Part shown: piece after piece, positions 10,443-20,300 of the stretch
Layout of the letters: each line of letters opens with the position of its first letter
Numbering within the stretch: the stretch's first letter is position 1
Assembly (NCBI RefSeq): GCF_943193015.1
Contig: NZ_CALPCM010000013.1
Location: forward strand, 1-64,000
DNA: 64,000 nt
Reading direction: 5' to 3'
Source: Hominisplanchenecus_A murintestinalis
Lineage (GTDB): Bacteria > Bacillota > Clostridia > Lachnospirales > Lachnospiraceae
Program-made: the position numbers and the translations under genes
The notes under the pieces: model-generated
Database searches by the model: none
What the model was told of the DNA's origin: nothing
What the model saw: the letters and a program-made list of their open reading frames with translations, nothing else

Positions 10443-11447
10443 CTAGCCACATATATGAAATTCAAATCCTTCGTTTGCCAGCATAATCGCATCTCCGTCA
10501 AAAATTTCGATTTCCTCATTCTTATCAATCATCTTCCCATTTACAAAGGTATGGTTTGTCGAATTATTGTCCTTGATGTAAAAAGATTCCCCCCGCTTAA
10601 CAATATCCGCATGGATTCGGCTTACAGCATTATTATTTGCCACAAAATAATCTACGTAACTTTTCTCCTTGCCTATACGAAAAACAGGTTTATTGATATC
10701 AACTCTGTCATAATTGCTGCTTCTTACTAAATGGGCACGCACCGTCTGTGCATTTTCCAGCAGTGTTGTCCCCTCTTCCAAAAGCATCGTGCCTCCTTCT
10801 TCCAAAAATTCCGTATCTTTTTCCAAAGAAGTAGTTTCTTCCAAAAGAGTAGTTTCTTCTCCGTCTCCTGTTTCTCTGCTATGGTCCCGCTGCTGTCCAT
10901 ACAGTTCCGGGCAGACATTTCTAAGATAATTTTCCAACTTTTTTGCGGAATAAGAGTTCATCCCTTTTATAAAACCAATAAAATCAGTGATAAACTTCAT
11001 ATCCTCCTGCGCTTGAAACACTGTGCCAAAAACGACGTCGTTTAGATAATCAAAAATACTTGTACAAAAATTTTGGCTTTTGATGGGCTGATAGATAAAA
11101 TAGATCTGTTTTGTCTTTTCATTAATAAATGTATACTGCACGTTCAAAATCATGTTTTTTAAATTAAGTGCGCAACACTCAATCTTTTTCGTAATCTCTG
11201 CAATCTGAAACAAAATATTGGTAAAATCCTTTTTTCTGATTCCCTTTGCCAGATATTCGTGCAACGTAATCCCGGCTGGCGAGCGGTAACTGAGCTTTTT
11301 TCTTCCCTGGACTTCTGGAAACATCACTCCATAAATCTGCATTTGGCTGAGAACCTGAAGTTCCCTTTCATCGATAGTCTCCCTTCGGTCCAGTTTGCTT
11401 TTAACAAAAATTTGATTATCTTTATACAGTATTCTTATTTTTGACAT
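10443..11447 (-). CDS. FHA-domain protein with DUF6382-like N-terminus
   Basis: This 334-aa protein ends in a forkhead-associated domain (about residues 250-334: FRIGKEKSYVDY, then SRIHADI and NNSTNHTFVNG), which binds phosphothreonine peptides. The N-terminal 200 residues resemble the DUF6382 module found before FHA domains in clostridia; I assign this from memory and only moderately. Between them lies a Thr/Glu-rich linker with repeated TTLLEE-type motifs that could be phosphorylated and docked by the FHA domain. The start at 11447 is preferred. The longer frame to 11573 would run through the operon's own promoter and palindrome, and its extra residues look like translated non-coding DNA. 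It is the first gene of the kinase operon. Confidence 0.85.
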   Translation of the reverse strand: MSKIRILYKDNQIFVKSKLDRRETIDERELQVLSQMQIYGVMFPEVQGRKKLSYRSPAGITLHEYLAKGIRKKDFTNILFQIAEITKKIECCALNLKNMILNVQYTFINEKTKQIYFIYQPIKSQNFCTSIFDYLNDVVFGTVFQAQEDMKFITDFIGFIKGMNSYSAKKLENYLRNVCPELYGQQRDHSRETGDGEETTLLEETTSLEKDTEFLEEGGTMLLEEGTTLLENAQTVRAHLVRSSNYDRVDINKPVFRIGKEKSYVDYFVANNNAVSRIHADIVKRGESFYIKDNNSTNHTFVNGKMIDKNEEIEIFDGDAIMLANEGFEFHICG

Positions 11448-11519
11448 ATGCGTTCCGCCCGTCTTATCAGTATTTAGTAGATACGTCTTTCCTTTTCCTC
11501 TTCTGCGTATTTTCCATTT

Positions 11520-11548
11520 ATTGTAATACGCGTTTCGCGTATTGTCAA
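11520..11548 (-). promoter_or_regulatory. Promoter of the FHA-PP2C-kinase-surface protein operon
   Basis: Read on the minus strand, TTGACA (11548-11543) and TACAAT (11525-11520) are separated by exactly 17 nt. It lies about 75 nt upstream of the FHA start and is a near-consensus housekeeping promoter. A perfect palindrome fills its spacer. Confidence 0.8.
11525..11543. promoter_or_regulatory. Palindromic operator inside the kinase-operon promoter
   Basis: AATACGCG, a TTT centre, then CGCGTATT: a perfect 8-bp inverted repeat occupying the whole spacer between the -35 and -10 boxes of the minus-strand operon promoter. It is about 100 nt upstream of the divergent XRE regulator gene, which is the obvious candidate to bind it. 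A bound protein would occlude RNA polymerase. The assignment to this regulator is inference. Confidence 0.65.
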
Positions 11549-11556
11549 CTTTTTTC

Positions 11557-11585
11557 TTGCTTTTCTCGGACAAGGCAGATATAAT
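11557..11585 (+). promoter_or_regulatory. Promoter of the XRE regulator gene
   Basis: TTGCTT (11557-11562), a 17-nt spacer and TATAAT (11580-11585), about 57 nt upstream of the XRE start codon. It diverges from the kinase-operon promoter; the palindrome lies 13 nt upstream of this -35. Confidence 0.7.
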
Positions 11586-11642
11586 AAAAAATACAACTTA
11601 TGTTTTTAGTGACTCTACAAATTAGAAATAAGGAGAATTCTT

Positions 11643-11978
11643 ATGGATTTCGGACAGCGATTGCTTCAGCTGCTATATCATCATGGCATTTCACAAAAGC
11701 AGCTGGCGCTGGAGTTAAAGATAGCCCCCACGACATTAAACGGATATGTAAATAACCGCCGGGAACCTGATTACAAGATTTTAAAAGAAATTGCAAACTT
11801 TTTTAATGTGTCAACGGATTATCTGTTGGGAAACCAGCCTTCCGTCACCATTGAACCCCCCGCCCTCTCAAAGCATGAGGTATGGCTGCTCCACTATTAC
11901 CGCCAGTTGAACCCTGATCAGAAAGATGCCGTGGACGACCTCCTAAAAGTAATGCAGAAACAAAAAAATACAAAATAG
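11643..11978 (+). CDS. XRE-family helix-turn-helix transcriptional regulator
   Basis: This 111-aa protein has a Cro/C1-type HTH in residues 4-62 (GISQKQLALELKIAP, then TTLNGYVNNRREPD and ANFFNVSTDYLLG) and a short helical C-terminus that may mediate dimerisation. The ribosome site AAGGAG lies 8 nt before the ATG. It is transcribed divergently from the kinase operon, with a palindrome in the shared control region, so it probably represses that operon and may regulate itself. Proteins of this size and layout occur both as phage-type repressors and as local chromosomal regulators. No phage genes are nearby, so the latter is more likely. Confidence 0.85.
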   Translation: MDFGQRLLQLLYHHGISQKQLALELKIAPTTLNGYVNNRREPDYKILKEIANFFNVSTDYLLGNQPSVTIEPPALSKHEVWLLHYYRQLNPDQKDAVDDLLKVMQKQKNTK

Positions 11979-11982
11979 CAAA

Positions 11983-12031
11983 AGCTGCTGCAAGCGGAAT
12001 CTTCCAAAAGAATCCCATCTTCGCAGCAGCT
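11983..12031. terminator. Hairpin between convergent XRE and radical SAM genes
   Basis: AGCTGCTGC (11983-11991) pairs with GCAGCAGCT (12023-12031). On the minus strand the stem is followed by TTTGCTATTTTG, giving a weak intrinsic terminator for the radical SAM gene. It may also stop the XRE transcript. Confidence 0.6.
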
Positions 12032-12049
12032 CTGCAATATTACAATTTT

Positions 12050-13465
12050 CTAAAACGCCTTTCCATCCAAATACACAAATCTGTCATTTACCCGCCCCAT
12101 ACTATAATCTCTGTCAATCAAAGCATTTACAAAATCCTTTCCTGAGGAATCTACCGGCGTTATACACACTCCCAACGCCTCTTCTGCCTCCTCCTGGGTC
12201 ATATCGTCCAGAAATACCCTTTCCCCTGTGCGGAACATATTTGCAGAAACCAGCAGCGTCTCTCCAAGATCAAAACCTCCTTTTTTCAGCTCGAGAAGCT
12301 GTCCTGTCAAATCCTGCCCGGTAATCAGCCCGGTTACGGTAATCGTCTCCCCAAAGAATCTGTTCCTGACAGGAACTACCTGAACTTCAAGTCCCGGAAC
12401 TGCCTCCATCACATTTCCTGCCAGCGTTGTAATAACCTTTGCTGCTATCATACCTGTAGCTATCGTAACTTTCCGTTCTATTTTCTGCGTTCCGCTGCCA
12501 AGCAGGCGCAGCGCTTCCTGCACTTCTTCCACCAGCAGCCGCACCATTCCCACACCGTTTTCCAGCTGGAGATAACCGTCATACCGTCCTGCCTCCGGCA
12601 TCTCCCATCCTGCCAAATCATATAGTTCATCACTGGCATGGACGAAATGAATACCATGCTGTTTCATACATTCTTTCTGCTTCCGCTCCACGATACAAAT
12701 TGTTTCCTGTGCTTTCTCCCGTCCAAATACCTCCAAAGGATACAGCCCCTTTCGGTATTTCGTAAGTCCGGAAGGAACCACCGAAACACTCCGCATAAAA
12801 GGAATATATCTCTCCAAATCATTTAGGGTACGCACCAGTTCATCACCGTCGTTTACTCCCTGGCACACTACAATCTGTCCATTCATCTCTATCTCATGTG
12901 CATACAGTCTGTCCATGTATTTCAGCACATCCCCGGCAAAGCGGTTATGCAGCATTTCACAGCGCAGCACGGGATTCGTGGTCTGCACAGAAATATTGAT
13001 AGGCGCCAGATGATACCGGATAATTCGTTCAATATCCTTTTCTTTCATATTGGTAAGCGTGATATAATTTCCCTGCATAAAGGAAAGCCGTGAATCATCA
13101 TCTTTAAAATACAGGGATTCGCGCATCCCTTCCGGCATTTGGTCAATAAAGCAGAAAATACACTTGTTGCAGCAGGATTTATAGTCACTCATCAGCTCTG
13201 TCTCGAACTCAGCCCCCAGATCCTCATCATACTCCTTCTCTATCTCTAACAGCCATTCTTCACCGTCCGCCTTCCGAATCAGCACTTCCACCAGTTCATC
13301 TTTGATATCAAACCGATAATCAAATACATCCTCTATCATCTCTCCATTAATTTCCATAAGCCGGTCCCCCGGTTCGATTCCCATTTCTTCTGCGATAGAA
13401 CCAGGCAGTACTTTCGTAATCATATGCCCTCTCCGCCGGTCTTTCCCATAGTTTTTGTTTTCCAT
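12050..13465 (-). CDS. DUF512-family PDZ/radical SAM protein
   Basis: This 471-aa protein has an N-terminal PDZ-like domain (GSIAEEMGIEPGDRL, about residues 14-75). It is followed by a Cys cluster in CCNKCIFCFIDQMP, which fits the divergent radical SAM iron-sulfur site of the DUF512/TIGR03279 family, and a C-terminal DUF512 domain. The family is widespread in clostridia and cyanobacteria; I know of no established reaction. The start at 13465 has AGGAAAGG upstream. The longer frame to 13561 would cross the rpoC terminator hairpin. It is directly downstream of rpoC but separated from it by that hairpin. Confidence 0.85.
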   Translation of the reverse strand: MENKNYGKDRRRGHMITKVLPGSIAEEMGIEPGDRLMEINGEMIEDVFDYRFDIKDELVEVLIRKADGEEWLLEIEKEYDEDLGAEFETELMSDYKSCCNKCIFCFIDQMPEGMRESLYFKDDDSRLSFMQGNYITLTNMKEKDIERIIRYHLAPINISVQTTNPVLRCEMLHNRFAGDVLKYMDRLYAHEIEMNGQIVVCQGVNDGDELVRTLNDLERYIPFMRSVSVVPSGLTKYRKGLYPLEVFGREKAQETICIVERKQKECMKQHGIHFVHASDELYDLAGWEMPEAGRYDGYLQLENGVGMVRLLVEEVQEALRLLGSGTQKIERKVTIATGMIAAKVITTLAGNVMEAVPGLEVQVVPVRNRFFGETITVTGLITGQDLTGQLLELKKGGFDLGETLLVSANMFRTGERVFLDDMTQEEAEEALGVCITPVDSSGKDFVNALIDRDYSMGRVNDRFVYLDGKAF

Positions 13466-13507
13466 ATCTGTTTCCTTTCCTAAAAATGCCACCCATAACA
13501 TACAAGA

Positions 13508-13535
13508 AGAGGCTGCTGCATCCGCAGCAGCCTCT
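13508..13535 (-). terminator. Hairpin terminator after rpoC
   Basis: A 12-bp perfect stem, AGAGGCTGCTGC (13508-13519) with GCAGCAGCCTCT (13524-13535), and a 4-nt loop. On the minus strand it is followed by TCTTGTATG, a weak U-tract. It probably ends the rpoBC transcript, perhaps incompletely. Confidence 0.7.
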
Positions 13536-13578
13536 CGGCTTTTATATCGCAGTTCAGACAAGCTGAACGGTTACGCTT

Positions 13579-16500
13579 TTACTCTGTTTCCATCATGGAT
13601 AAAAGTTCTGCCTCTTCTTCCTCTTCCATAATCTGGATTTCCTCATCCTGAACCATCTCATCAAAGTCCACTTCGGAAACTTCCATTTCATTCTCTTCCT
13701 GAAGTTCTTCTATTCCTGTATCCAGCCTTACATTCCTGTACCGCTTCATACCGGTTCCTGCCGGAATCAACTTACCGATGCAGACATTTTCTTTCAATCC
13801 AATCAATGGATCGACTTTGCCCTTAATCGCGGCTTCTGTCAGAACCTTTGTCGTCTCCTGGAAAGATGCTGCAGACAGGAAGGAATTTGTTGCCAGAGAT
13901 GCTTTTGTGATACCAAGCATCACCTGTTTCCCTTCTGCGGCCTCGCCGCCTTCTGCAAGGACTTTCTCATTTTCATCCTCAAAATCAAGGATATCCACCA
14001 GCGTACCCGGAAGCAAATCTGTATCTCCATTATTCTCAATACGTATCTTCTTCAACATCTGGCGCACAATAACCTCGATATGCTTATCGTTGATTTCCAC
14101 ACCCTGCAGACGGTATACACGCTGTACTTCGCGAATCATGTAATCCTGCACGGCGCGGACGCCCTTAATCTTCAGAAGGTCATGCGGATTTACACTACCC
14201 TCTGTCAGCTCGTCGCCCGCTTCCAGATACTCGCCGTCCTGCGCCTTGATGCGGGAACCATAAGGAATCAGGTACGTCTTTGTTTCCCCTGTCTCGTCAT
14301 TAACCACATCAATCTCACGCTTCTTCTTCGTATCTTTAATATGAGCCACACCTGCGATTTCTGTGATAATCGCAAGACCCTTCGGCTTACGCGCCTCAAA
14401 AAGCTCCTCTACACGCGGAAGACCCTGTGTGATATCGCCGCCGGCCACACCGCCGGTATGGAATGTACGCATCGTAAGCTGCGTACCCGGCTCTCCGATA
14501 GACTGTGCTGCAATGATACCGACTGACTCGCCTACCTGTACCGGCTCGCCCGTCGCCAGGTTCGCCCCATAGCACTTCGCACAGATTCCGATATGAGATT
14601 TACAGGTCAGAATTGTACGAATCTTAACTTTATCAAACGGCTTTCCGTTCTCGTCCACGCCCTCGGACATTACCCTTGCCGCACGTTTCGGAGTAATCAT
14701 ATGGTTTGCCTTAACAATCACTTCACCGTCTTTATTCTTAATCGTCTCACAGGCAAAACGTCCTGTAATACGCTCCTGAAGGCTCTCAATCTCTTCCTTT
14801 CCATCCGCAAATGCTTTTACATACATTCCCGGAATCTCTGCCCCCTCTTTTTCCGCACAGCAGTCTGTCTCCCTGATAATCAAATCCTGGGACACATCTA
14901 CCAGACGCCTGGTCAGATAACCGGAGTCGGCCGTACGCAGCGCCGTATCGGACAAACCTTTACGCGCACCGTGTGCAGACATGAAATACTCCAGTACGTC
15001 CAGACCCTCACGGAAATTTGATTTGATAGGCAGCTCAATGGTGTGTCCCGTTGTATCTGCCATCAGTCCACGCATCCCCGCAAGCTGCTTAATCTGCTTG
15101 TCAGAACCACGGGCTCCTGAGTCAGCCATCATATAAATATTGTTGTATTTATCCAGTCCGTCCAGCAGAGCTTTCGTCAAGATATCATCGGTAGTCTTCC
15201 AGGTCTCAACTACTTCTTTATAACGCTCTTCCTCCGTAATCAAGCCTCTCTTATAGTTCTTTGTAATACGGTCTACCGTATCCTGAGCCTTCTGAATCAG
15301 CTCCGGCTTCTCAGGCGGCACCGTCATATCGGAAATAGATACTGTCATCGCCGCTCTCGTGGAATACTTGTACCCCATTGCCTTGATATTATCCAGCACT
15401 TCTGCTGTCTTTGTAGCGCCGTGAGTGTTGATAACTTTCTCCAGAATCTGTTTCAGCTGCTTCTTGCCTACCAGGAAATCTACCTCCGGTTTCAGGAAAT
15501 TCTCAGGATTCTTCCTGTCTACAAATCCTAAATCCTGGGGCAGAATTTCATTAAAAATGAAACGTCCCAGCGTAGACTCCACAATTCCTGTTACTGTTTC
15601 TCCTTCCGGCGTTTCCCTGGACACGCGGACTCTAATCTTCGTCTGCAGGGTCAACACCTTATTTTCATAAGCAAGAATCGCCTCATTTACACTCTTGAAG
15701 CATTTGCCTTCTCCTTTTGCGCCTTCCCTCTCCTGCGTCAGATAATAAATACCCAGCACCATATCCTGGGACGGTACCGCCACAGGGCCTCCGTCAGAAG
15801 GTTTCAGCAGGTTGTTCGGTGAGAGAAGCAGGAAACGGCACTCTGCCTGCGCTTCTACAGAAAGCGGCAGATGCACGGCCATCTGGTCACCGTCGAAATC
15901 CGCATTGAACGCGGTACATACCAGTGGATGCAGCTTAATCGCCTTACCCTCTACCAGAATCGGCTCAAATGCCTGGATACCCAGCCTGTGCAGTGTGGGG
16001 GCGCGGTTCAGCATAACCGGATGTTCTTTGATAACTTCCTCCAGAACATCCCACACTTCTGTCTCCAGACGCTCCACCATCTTCTTCGCGCTCTTGATAT
16101 TGTGCGAAATTCCCTTTGCTACCAGCTCCTTCATAACGAATGGCTTAAACAGCTCAATAGCCATCTCTTTCGGCAGGCCGCACTGATAAATCTTCAGCTC
16201 CGGACCTACCACAATAACGGAACGCCCCGAATAGTCTACACGTTTCCCCAAAAGGTTCTGACGGAAGCGTCCCGACTTACCTTTCAGCATGTCAGACAGG
16301 GACTTCAGCGCCCTGTTTCCAGGTCCCGTAACCGGACGTCCCCGGCGGCCATTATCAATCAGTGCGTCTACTGCCTCCTGCAGCATACGTTTCTCATTGC
16401 GCACGATGATTTCCGGCGCGCCCAGCTCCAGCAGCCTTTTCAGGCGGTTGTTCCTGTTAATAATCCTTCTATACAAATCATTCAAATCTGAAGTGGCAAA

Positions 16501-17268
16501 ACGTCCGCCGTCCAGCTGAACCATCGGACGCAAATCTGGCGGGATAACCGGAATCACCGTCATAATCATCCACTCAGGACGATTTCCCGACTCCCTGAAA
16601 GCCTCTACCACTTCCAGACGTTTGATAATCCGGGCACGTTTCTGTCCTGTAGACTCCTTCAAACCTTTTTTCAGTTCTGAGGAATCCTTTTCCAAATCAA
16701 TGGCTTCCAGCAGCTCCATGATCGCTTCCGCTCCCATTCCTACCCGGAACGTATATCCATATTTCTCACGCGCTTCCTGGAACTCTCTCTCAGTAAGCAC
16801 CTGTTTGTACTGCAAATCGCTTTCGCCTTTATCCAGCACGATATAATTCGCAAAATACAACACTTTTTCCAAAGTCCTGGGAGACAAATCCAGAATCAGT
16901 CCCATCCTGGAAGGAATCCCCTTAAAATACCAGATATGGGACACCGGGGCTGCCAGCTCAATATGCCCCATACGCTCGCGGCGCACGCTGGACTTCGTAA
17001 CCTCAACGCCGCACCTGTCACAAATCACGCCTTTATAACGAATCTTTTTATATTTTCCACAATGACATTCCCAGTCTTTACTAGGCCCGAAAATACGCTC
17101 GCAGAACAGCCCTTCTTTCTCTGGCTTTAACGTCCTGTAGTTAATGGTTTCCGGTTTCCTTACCTCGCCCCTGGACCATTCTCTAATTTTTTCCGGAGAT
17201 GCCAACCCTATCTTAATCGCATCAAAAGTCATTGGCTGATACACTTCATTGTTTGCTGCTTCTGGCAT
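13579..17268 (-). CDS. rpoC: RNA polymerase subunit beta-prime
   Basis: This 1229-aa protein forms the catalytic core of RNA polymerase with RpoB. The active-site motif NADFDGDQMAVH, which coordinates the catalytic magnesium, lies near residues 455-466. An N-terminal zinc site (CHCGKYKK to CDRCG, about residues 66-86) and the second zinc site ending CAKCYG (about residue 895) are intact. The C-terminus is acidic (DEEIQIMEEEEEAEL). I chose the ATG at 17268 because AAAGGAG lies just upstream; the ATG at 17286 would include that ribosome site. It follows rpoB by 33 nt in one operon. Confidence 0.98.
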   Translation of the reverse strand: MPEAANNEVYQPMTFDAIKIGLASPEKIREWSRGEVRKPETINYRTLKPEKEGLFCERIFGPSKDWECHCGKYKKIRYKGVICDRCGVEVTKSSVRRERMGHIELAAPVSHIWYFKGIPSRMGLILDLSPRTLEKVLYFANYIVLDKGESDLQYKQVLTEREFQEAREKYGYTFRVGMGAEAIMELLEAIDLEKDSSELKKGLKESTGQKRARIIKRLEVVEAFRESGNRPEWMIMTVIPVIPPDLRPMVQLDGGRFATSDLNDLYRRIINRNNRLKRLLELGAPEIIVRNEKRMLQEAVDALIDNGRRGRPVTGPGNRALKSLSDMLKGKSGRFRQNLLGKRVDYSGRSVIVVGPELKIYQCGLPKEMAIELFKPFVMKELVAKGISHNIKSAKKMVERLETEVWDVLEEVIKEHPVMLNRAPTLHRLGIQAFEPILVEGKAIKLHPLVCTAFNADFDGDQMAVHLPLSVEAQAECRFLLLSPNNLLKPSDGGPVAVPSQDMVLGIYYLTQEREGAKGEGKCFKSVNEAILAYENKVLTLQTKIRVRVSRETPEGETVTGIVESTLGRFIFNEILPQDLGFVDRKNPENFLKPEVDFLVGKKQLKQILEKVINTHGATKTAEVLDNIKAMGYKYSTRAAMTVSISDMTVPPEKPELIQKAQDTVDRITKNYKRGLITEEERYKEVVETWKTTDDILTKALLDGLDKYNNIYMMADSGARGSDKQIKQLAGMRGLMADTTGHTIELPIKSNFREGLDVLEYFMSAHGARKGLSDTALRTADSGYLTRRLVDVSQDLIIRETDCCAEKEGAEIPGMYVKAFADGKEEIESLQERITGRFACETIKNKDGEVIVKANHMITPKRAARVMSEGVDENGKPFDKVKIRTILTCKSHIGICAKCYGANLATGEPVQVGESVGIIAAQSIGEPGTQLTMRTFHTGGVAGGDITQGLPRVEELFEARKPKGLAIITEIAGVAHIKDTKKKREIDVVNDETGETKTYLIPYGSRIKAQDGEYLEAGDELTEGSVNPHDLLKIKGVRAVQDYMIREVQRVYRLQGVEINDKHIEVIVRQMLKKIRIENNGDTDLLPGTLVDILDFEDENEKVLAEGGEAAEGKQVMLGITKASLATNSFLSAASFQETTKVLTEAAIKGKVDPLIGLKENVCIGKLIPAGTGMKRYRNVRLDTGIEELQEENEMEVSEVDFDEMVQDEEIQIMEEEEEAELLSMMETE

Positions 17269-17301
17269 TCGTCGTTCTCCTTTCAAACGAAATGTTACTA
17301 C

Positions 17302-20300
17302 TTATTCCTCTATCTCACCGTCAAAGGACTCTTCCAGTACAAACACCGTGTCATCCTCCTCTTCTTCTGCCACATCCACTAATTCTCCGCCTTCAAACTC
17401 CTGTTCTGTGTATCCGTGGTCGCCAAAGGATTCCTGGTCATCCTTATATCTCTTATCATCCATGATATGGTTAATGTCTGTCTCGCCGTAATCCACCGTC
17501 TCCATAATCTCTACTTCCTTCTGCTCGCCATTCTCCTCACGGAGCACTTTCACATCCAGCCCGAGGGACTGAAGCTCTTTGAGCAGCACCTTAAAGGACT
17601 CAGGAATTCCGGGTTCAGGAATATTATCTCCCTTGATAATCGCTTCGTAAGTCTTTACACGCCCGATTACATCATCCGACTTCACCGTCAGGATTTCCTG
17701 AAGGGTGTAGCTGGCGCCATATGCCTCCAGCGCCCAAACCTCCATCTCTCCGAAACGCTGCCCGCCGAACTGAGCTTTTCCGCCCAAAGGCTGCTGCGTT
17801 ACCAGGGAATACGGACCTGTGGAACGCGCATGGATTTTATCATCTACCAGATGATGCAGCTTCAGGTAATGCATGTGTCCGATGGTTACCGCACTGTCAA
17901 AATATTCCCCGGTACGCCCGTCACGGAGCCTTACCTTACCATCCCTTGACAGCGGAACTCCTCTCCACACACTTCTGTGATCTCTGTTGTCATCCAGATA
18001 CTGCATGACATCTTCGCCAAGAATGTCTTTATATTTATCATAAAATGTGCCGTCGCCGGCCATGCAGCCCTCTTCATAATTCCAACCGGCCTTCTCTTCC
18101 TCATCAAACGGAAGATTCACATAATCATTCGCCAAGTCTAAGGTATCCATGATATCTTCCTCATTCGCACCGTCAAAGACCGGAGTTGAAATATTAAATC
18201 CAAGAGCTTTCGCTGCAAGGCTCAAATGAATCTCCAGCACCTGCCCGATATTCATACGGGAAGGCACGCCCAGCGGGTTCAGCACAATATCCAGCGGCCG
18301 GCCGTTCGGAAGAAACGGCATATCCTCTACCGGAAGCACACGGGAAACCACACCCTTGTTTCCATGACGTCCTGCCATCTTATCACCCACAGAAATTTTT
18401 CTCTTCTGGGCAATATAAATGCGGACTGCCTGGTTTACGCCGGGAGACAGCTCATCCCCGTTTTCTCTGGTAAACACACGGGCATCTACTACGATACCAT
18501 ATTCACCGTGAGGCACTTTCAGGGAAGTATCCCTTACCTCTCTCGCCTTCTCGCCAAAAATAGCTCTCAGCAGCCTCTCTTCGGCCGTCAGCTCTGTCTC
18601 GCCTTTCGGTGTAACCTTACCTACCAGGATATCTCCGGCACGCACTTCCGCGCCAATGCGGATGATACCACGGTCATCCAAGTCTTTAAGCGCATCATCT
18701 CCAACGCCCGGCACATCTCTGGTAATCTCCTCCGGCCCCAGCTTCGTATCCCTCGCCTCAGCCTCATACTCTTCAATATGAACCGACGTATAAACATCGT
18801 TCATAACCAGCCTTTCACTCAACAGTACGGCATCCTCGTAGTTGTAACCTTCCCATGTCATAAAGCCAATCAGCGGATTCTTTCCAAGAGCGATCTCGCC
18901 ATTCGATGTAGAAGGCCCGTCTGCAATCACCTGCCCTGCGGCAACCCGGTCGCCTTTGTAAACAATCGGTCTCTGGTTGTAGCAGTTGCTCTGGTTACTT
19001 CGTGAAAACTTGGTCAAACGATAGTTGTCCCTGGTGCCATCATCATTCTTCACTACGATTTCCCGGGAAGTAGAGCGCTCAATGGTGCCGTTTTTCTTTG
19101 CCACTACGCAGACGCCCGAGTCCACGGCTGTCTTCACTTCCATACCCGTTCCCACTACCGGAGCTTCTGTCGTCAAAAGCGGCACCGCCTGACGCTGCAT
19201 GTTGGATCCCATCAGCGCACGGTTCGCATCATCATTCTCCAGGAACGGAATCAAAGCCGTAGCTACAGAAAATACCATTTTCGGAGATACGTCCATGTAA
19301 TCGAACATCCTTCTCTCGTACTCCTGGGTTTCTTCCCTGTAACGGCCGGATACATTTTTGTGTACAAAATGTCCGTCTTCATCCAGAGGCTCATTCGCCT
19401 GGGCTACATGGTAATTATCCTCTTCATCCGCCGTCATGTAGACTACTTCGTCTGTAACCCGCGGATTCTTCGGATCTGTCTTGTCAATCTTCCGGTACGG
19501 CGCCTCTACGAAGCCGTACTCATTGATTCTGGCGTAAGTTGCCAGAGAGTTGATCAGACCGATATTCGGTCCCTCAGGCGTCTCAATCGGACACATCCTT
19601 CCATAATGGGAATAATGCACGTCACGCACTTCAAATCCCGCCCGGTCTCTCGACAGACCGCCCGGTCCCAGTGCAGAGAGACGTCTCTTGTGGGTCAGCT
19701 CACCCAGCGGGTTATTCTGATCCATGAACTGTGACAGCTGGGAAGAACCAAAGAACTCCTTCACTGCCGCAGTTACCGGTTTAATATTAATCAGGGACTG
19801 CGGGGAAATCCCCTCCAAATCCTGTGTTGTCATTCTCTCGCGTACCACACGCTCCAGCCTGGAAAGCCCGATGCGGTACTGGTTCTGGAGCAGCTCGCCT
19901 ACCGCACGGATACGACGGTTGCCAAGATGGTCGATATCATCGTCATTTCCGATGCCGTACTCCAGATGAATATTATAGTTAATGGAAGCCAGTATGTCTT
20001 CCTTCGTAATGTGTTTTGGAATCAGGTCATGAATGTCTTTCTTGATTGCTGCCTTGATATCTTCGATATCGTCATTTTCTTCCAGTATTTTTTCCAGCGC
20101 CGGATAGTATACTAACTCTGTAACCCCCAGCGATTTCAGCTCTGCTTTATCCAGTTCCACAAAATTCGTAATATCTACCATCATACTGGAGAGTACTTTC
20201 ACATTCCTCTCCTCTGTCTGGATAAACACATACGGAACTGCCGCATTCTGAATCATATCTGCCAGCTCACGCGTCACTTCCGTTCCTGCCTCCGCCAGAA

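Noticed and set aside
12050..13561. Radical SAM gene as part of the rpoBC operon
   Set aside because: A 12-bp hairpin separates it from rpoC. Read-through is possible, but the gene is not functionally related.
19700..19745. Possible rifampicin-resistance substitution in RpoB
   Set aside because: The classical pocket residues (Gln, Asp, His, Arg, Ser) are all of the sensitive type.
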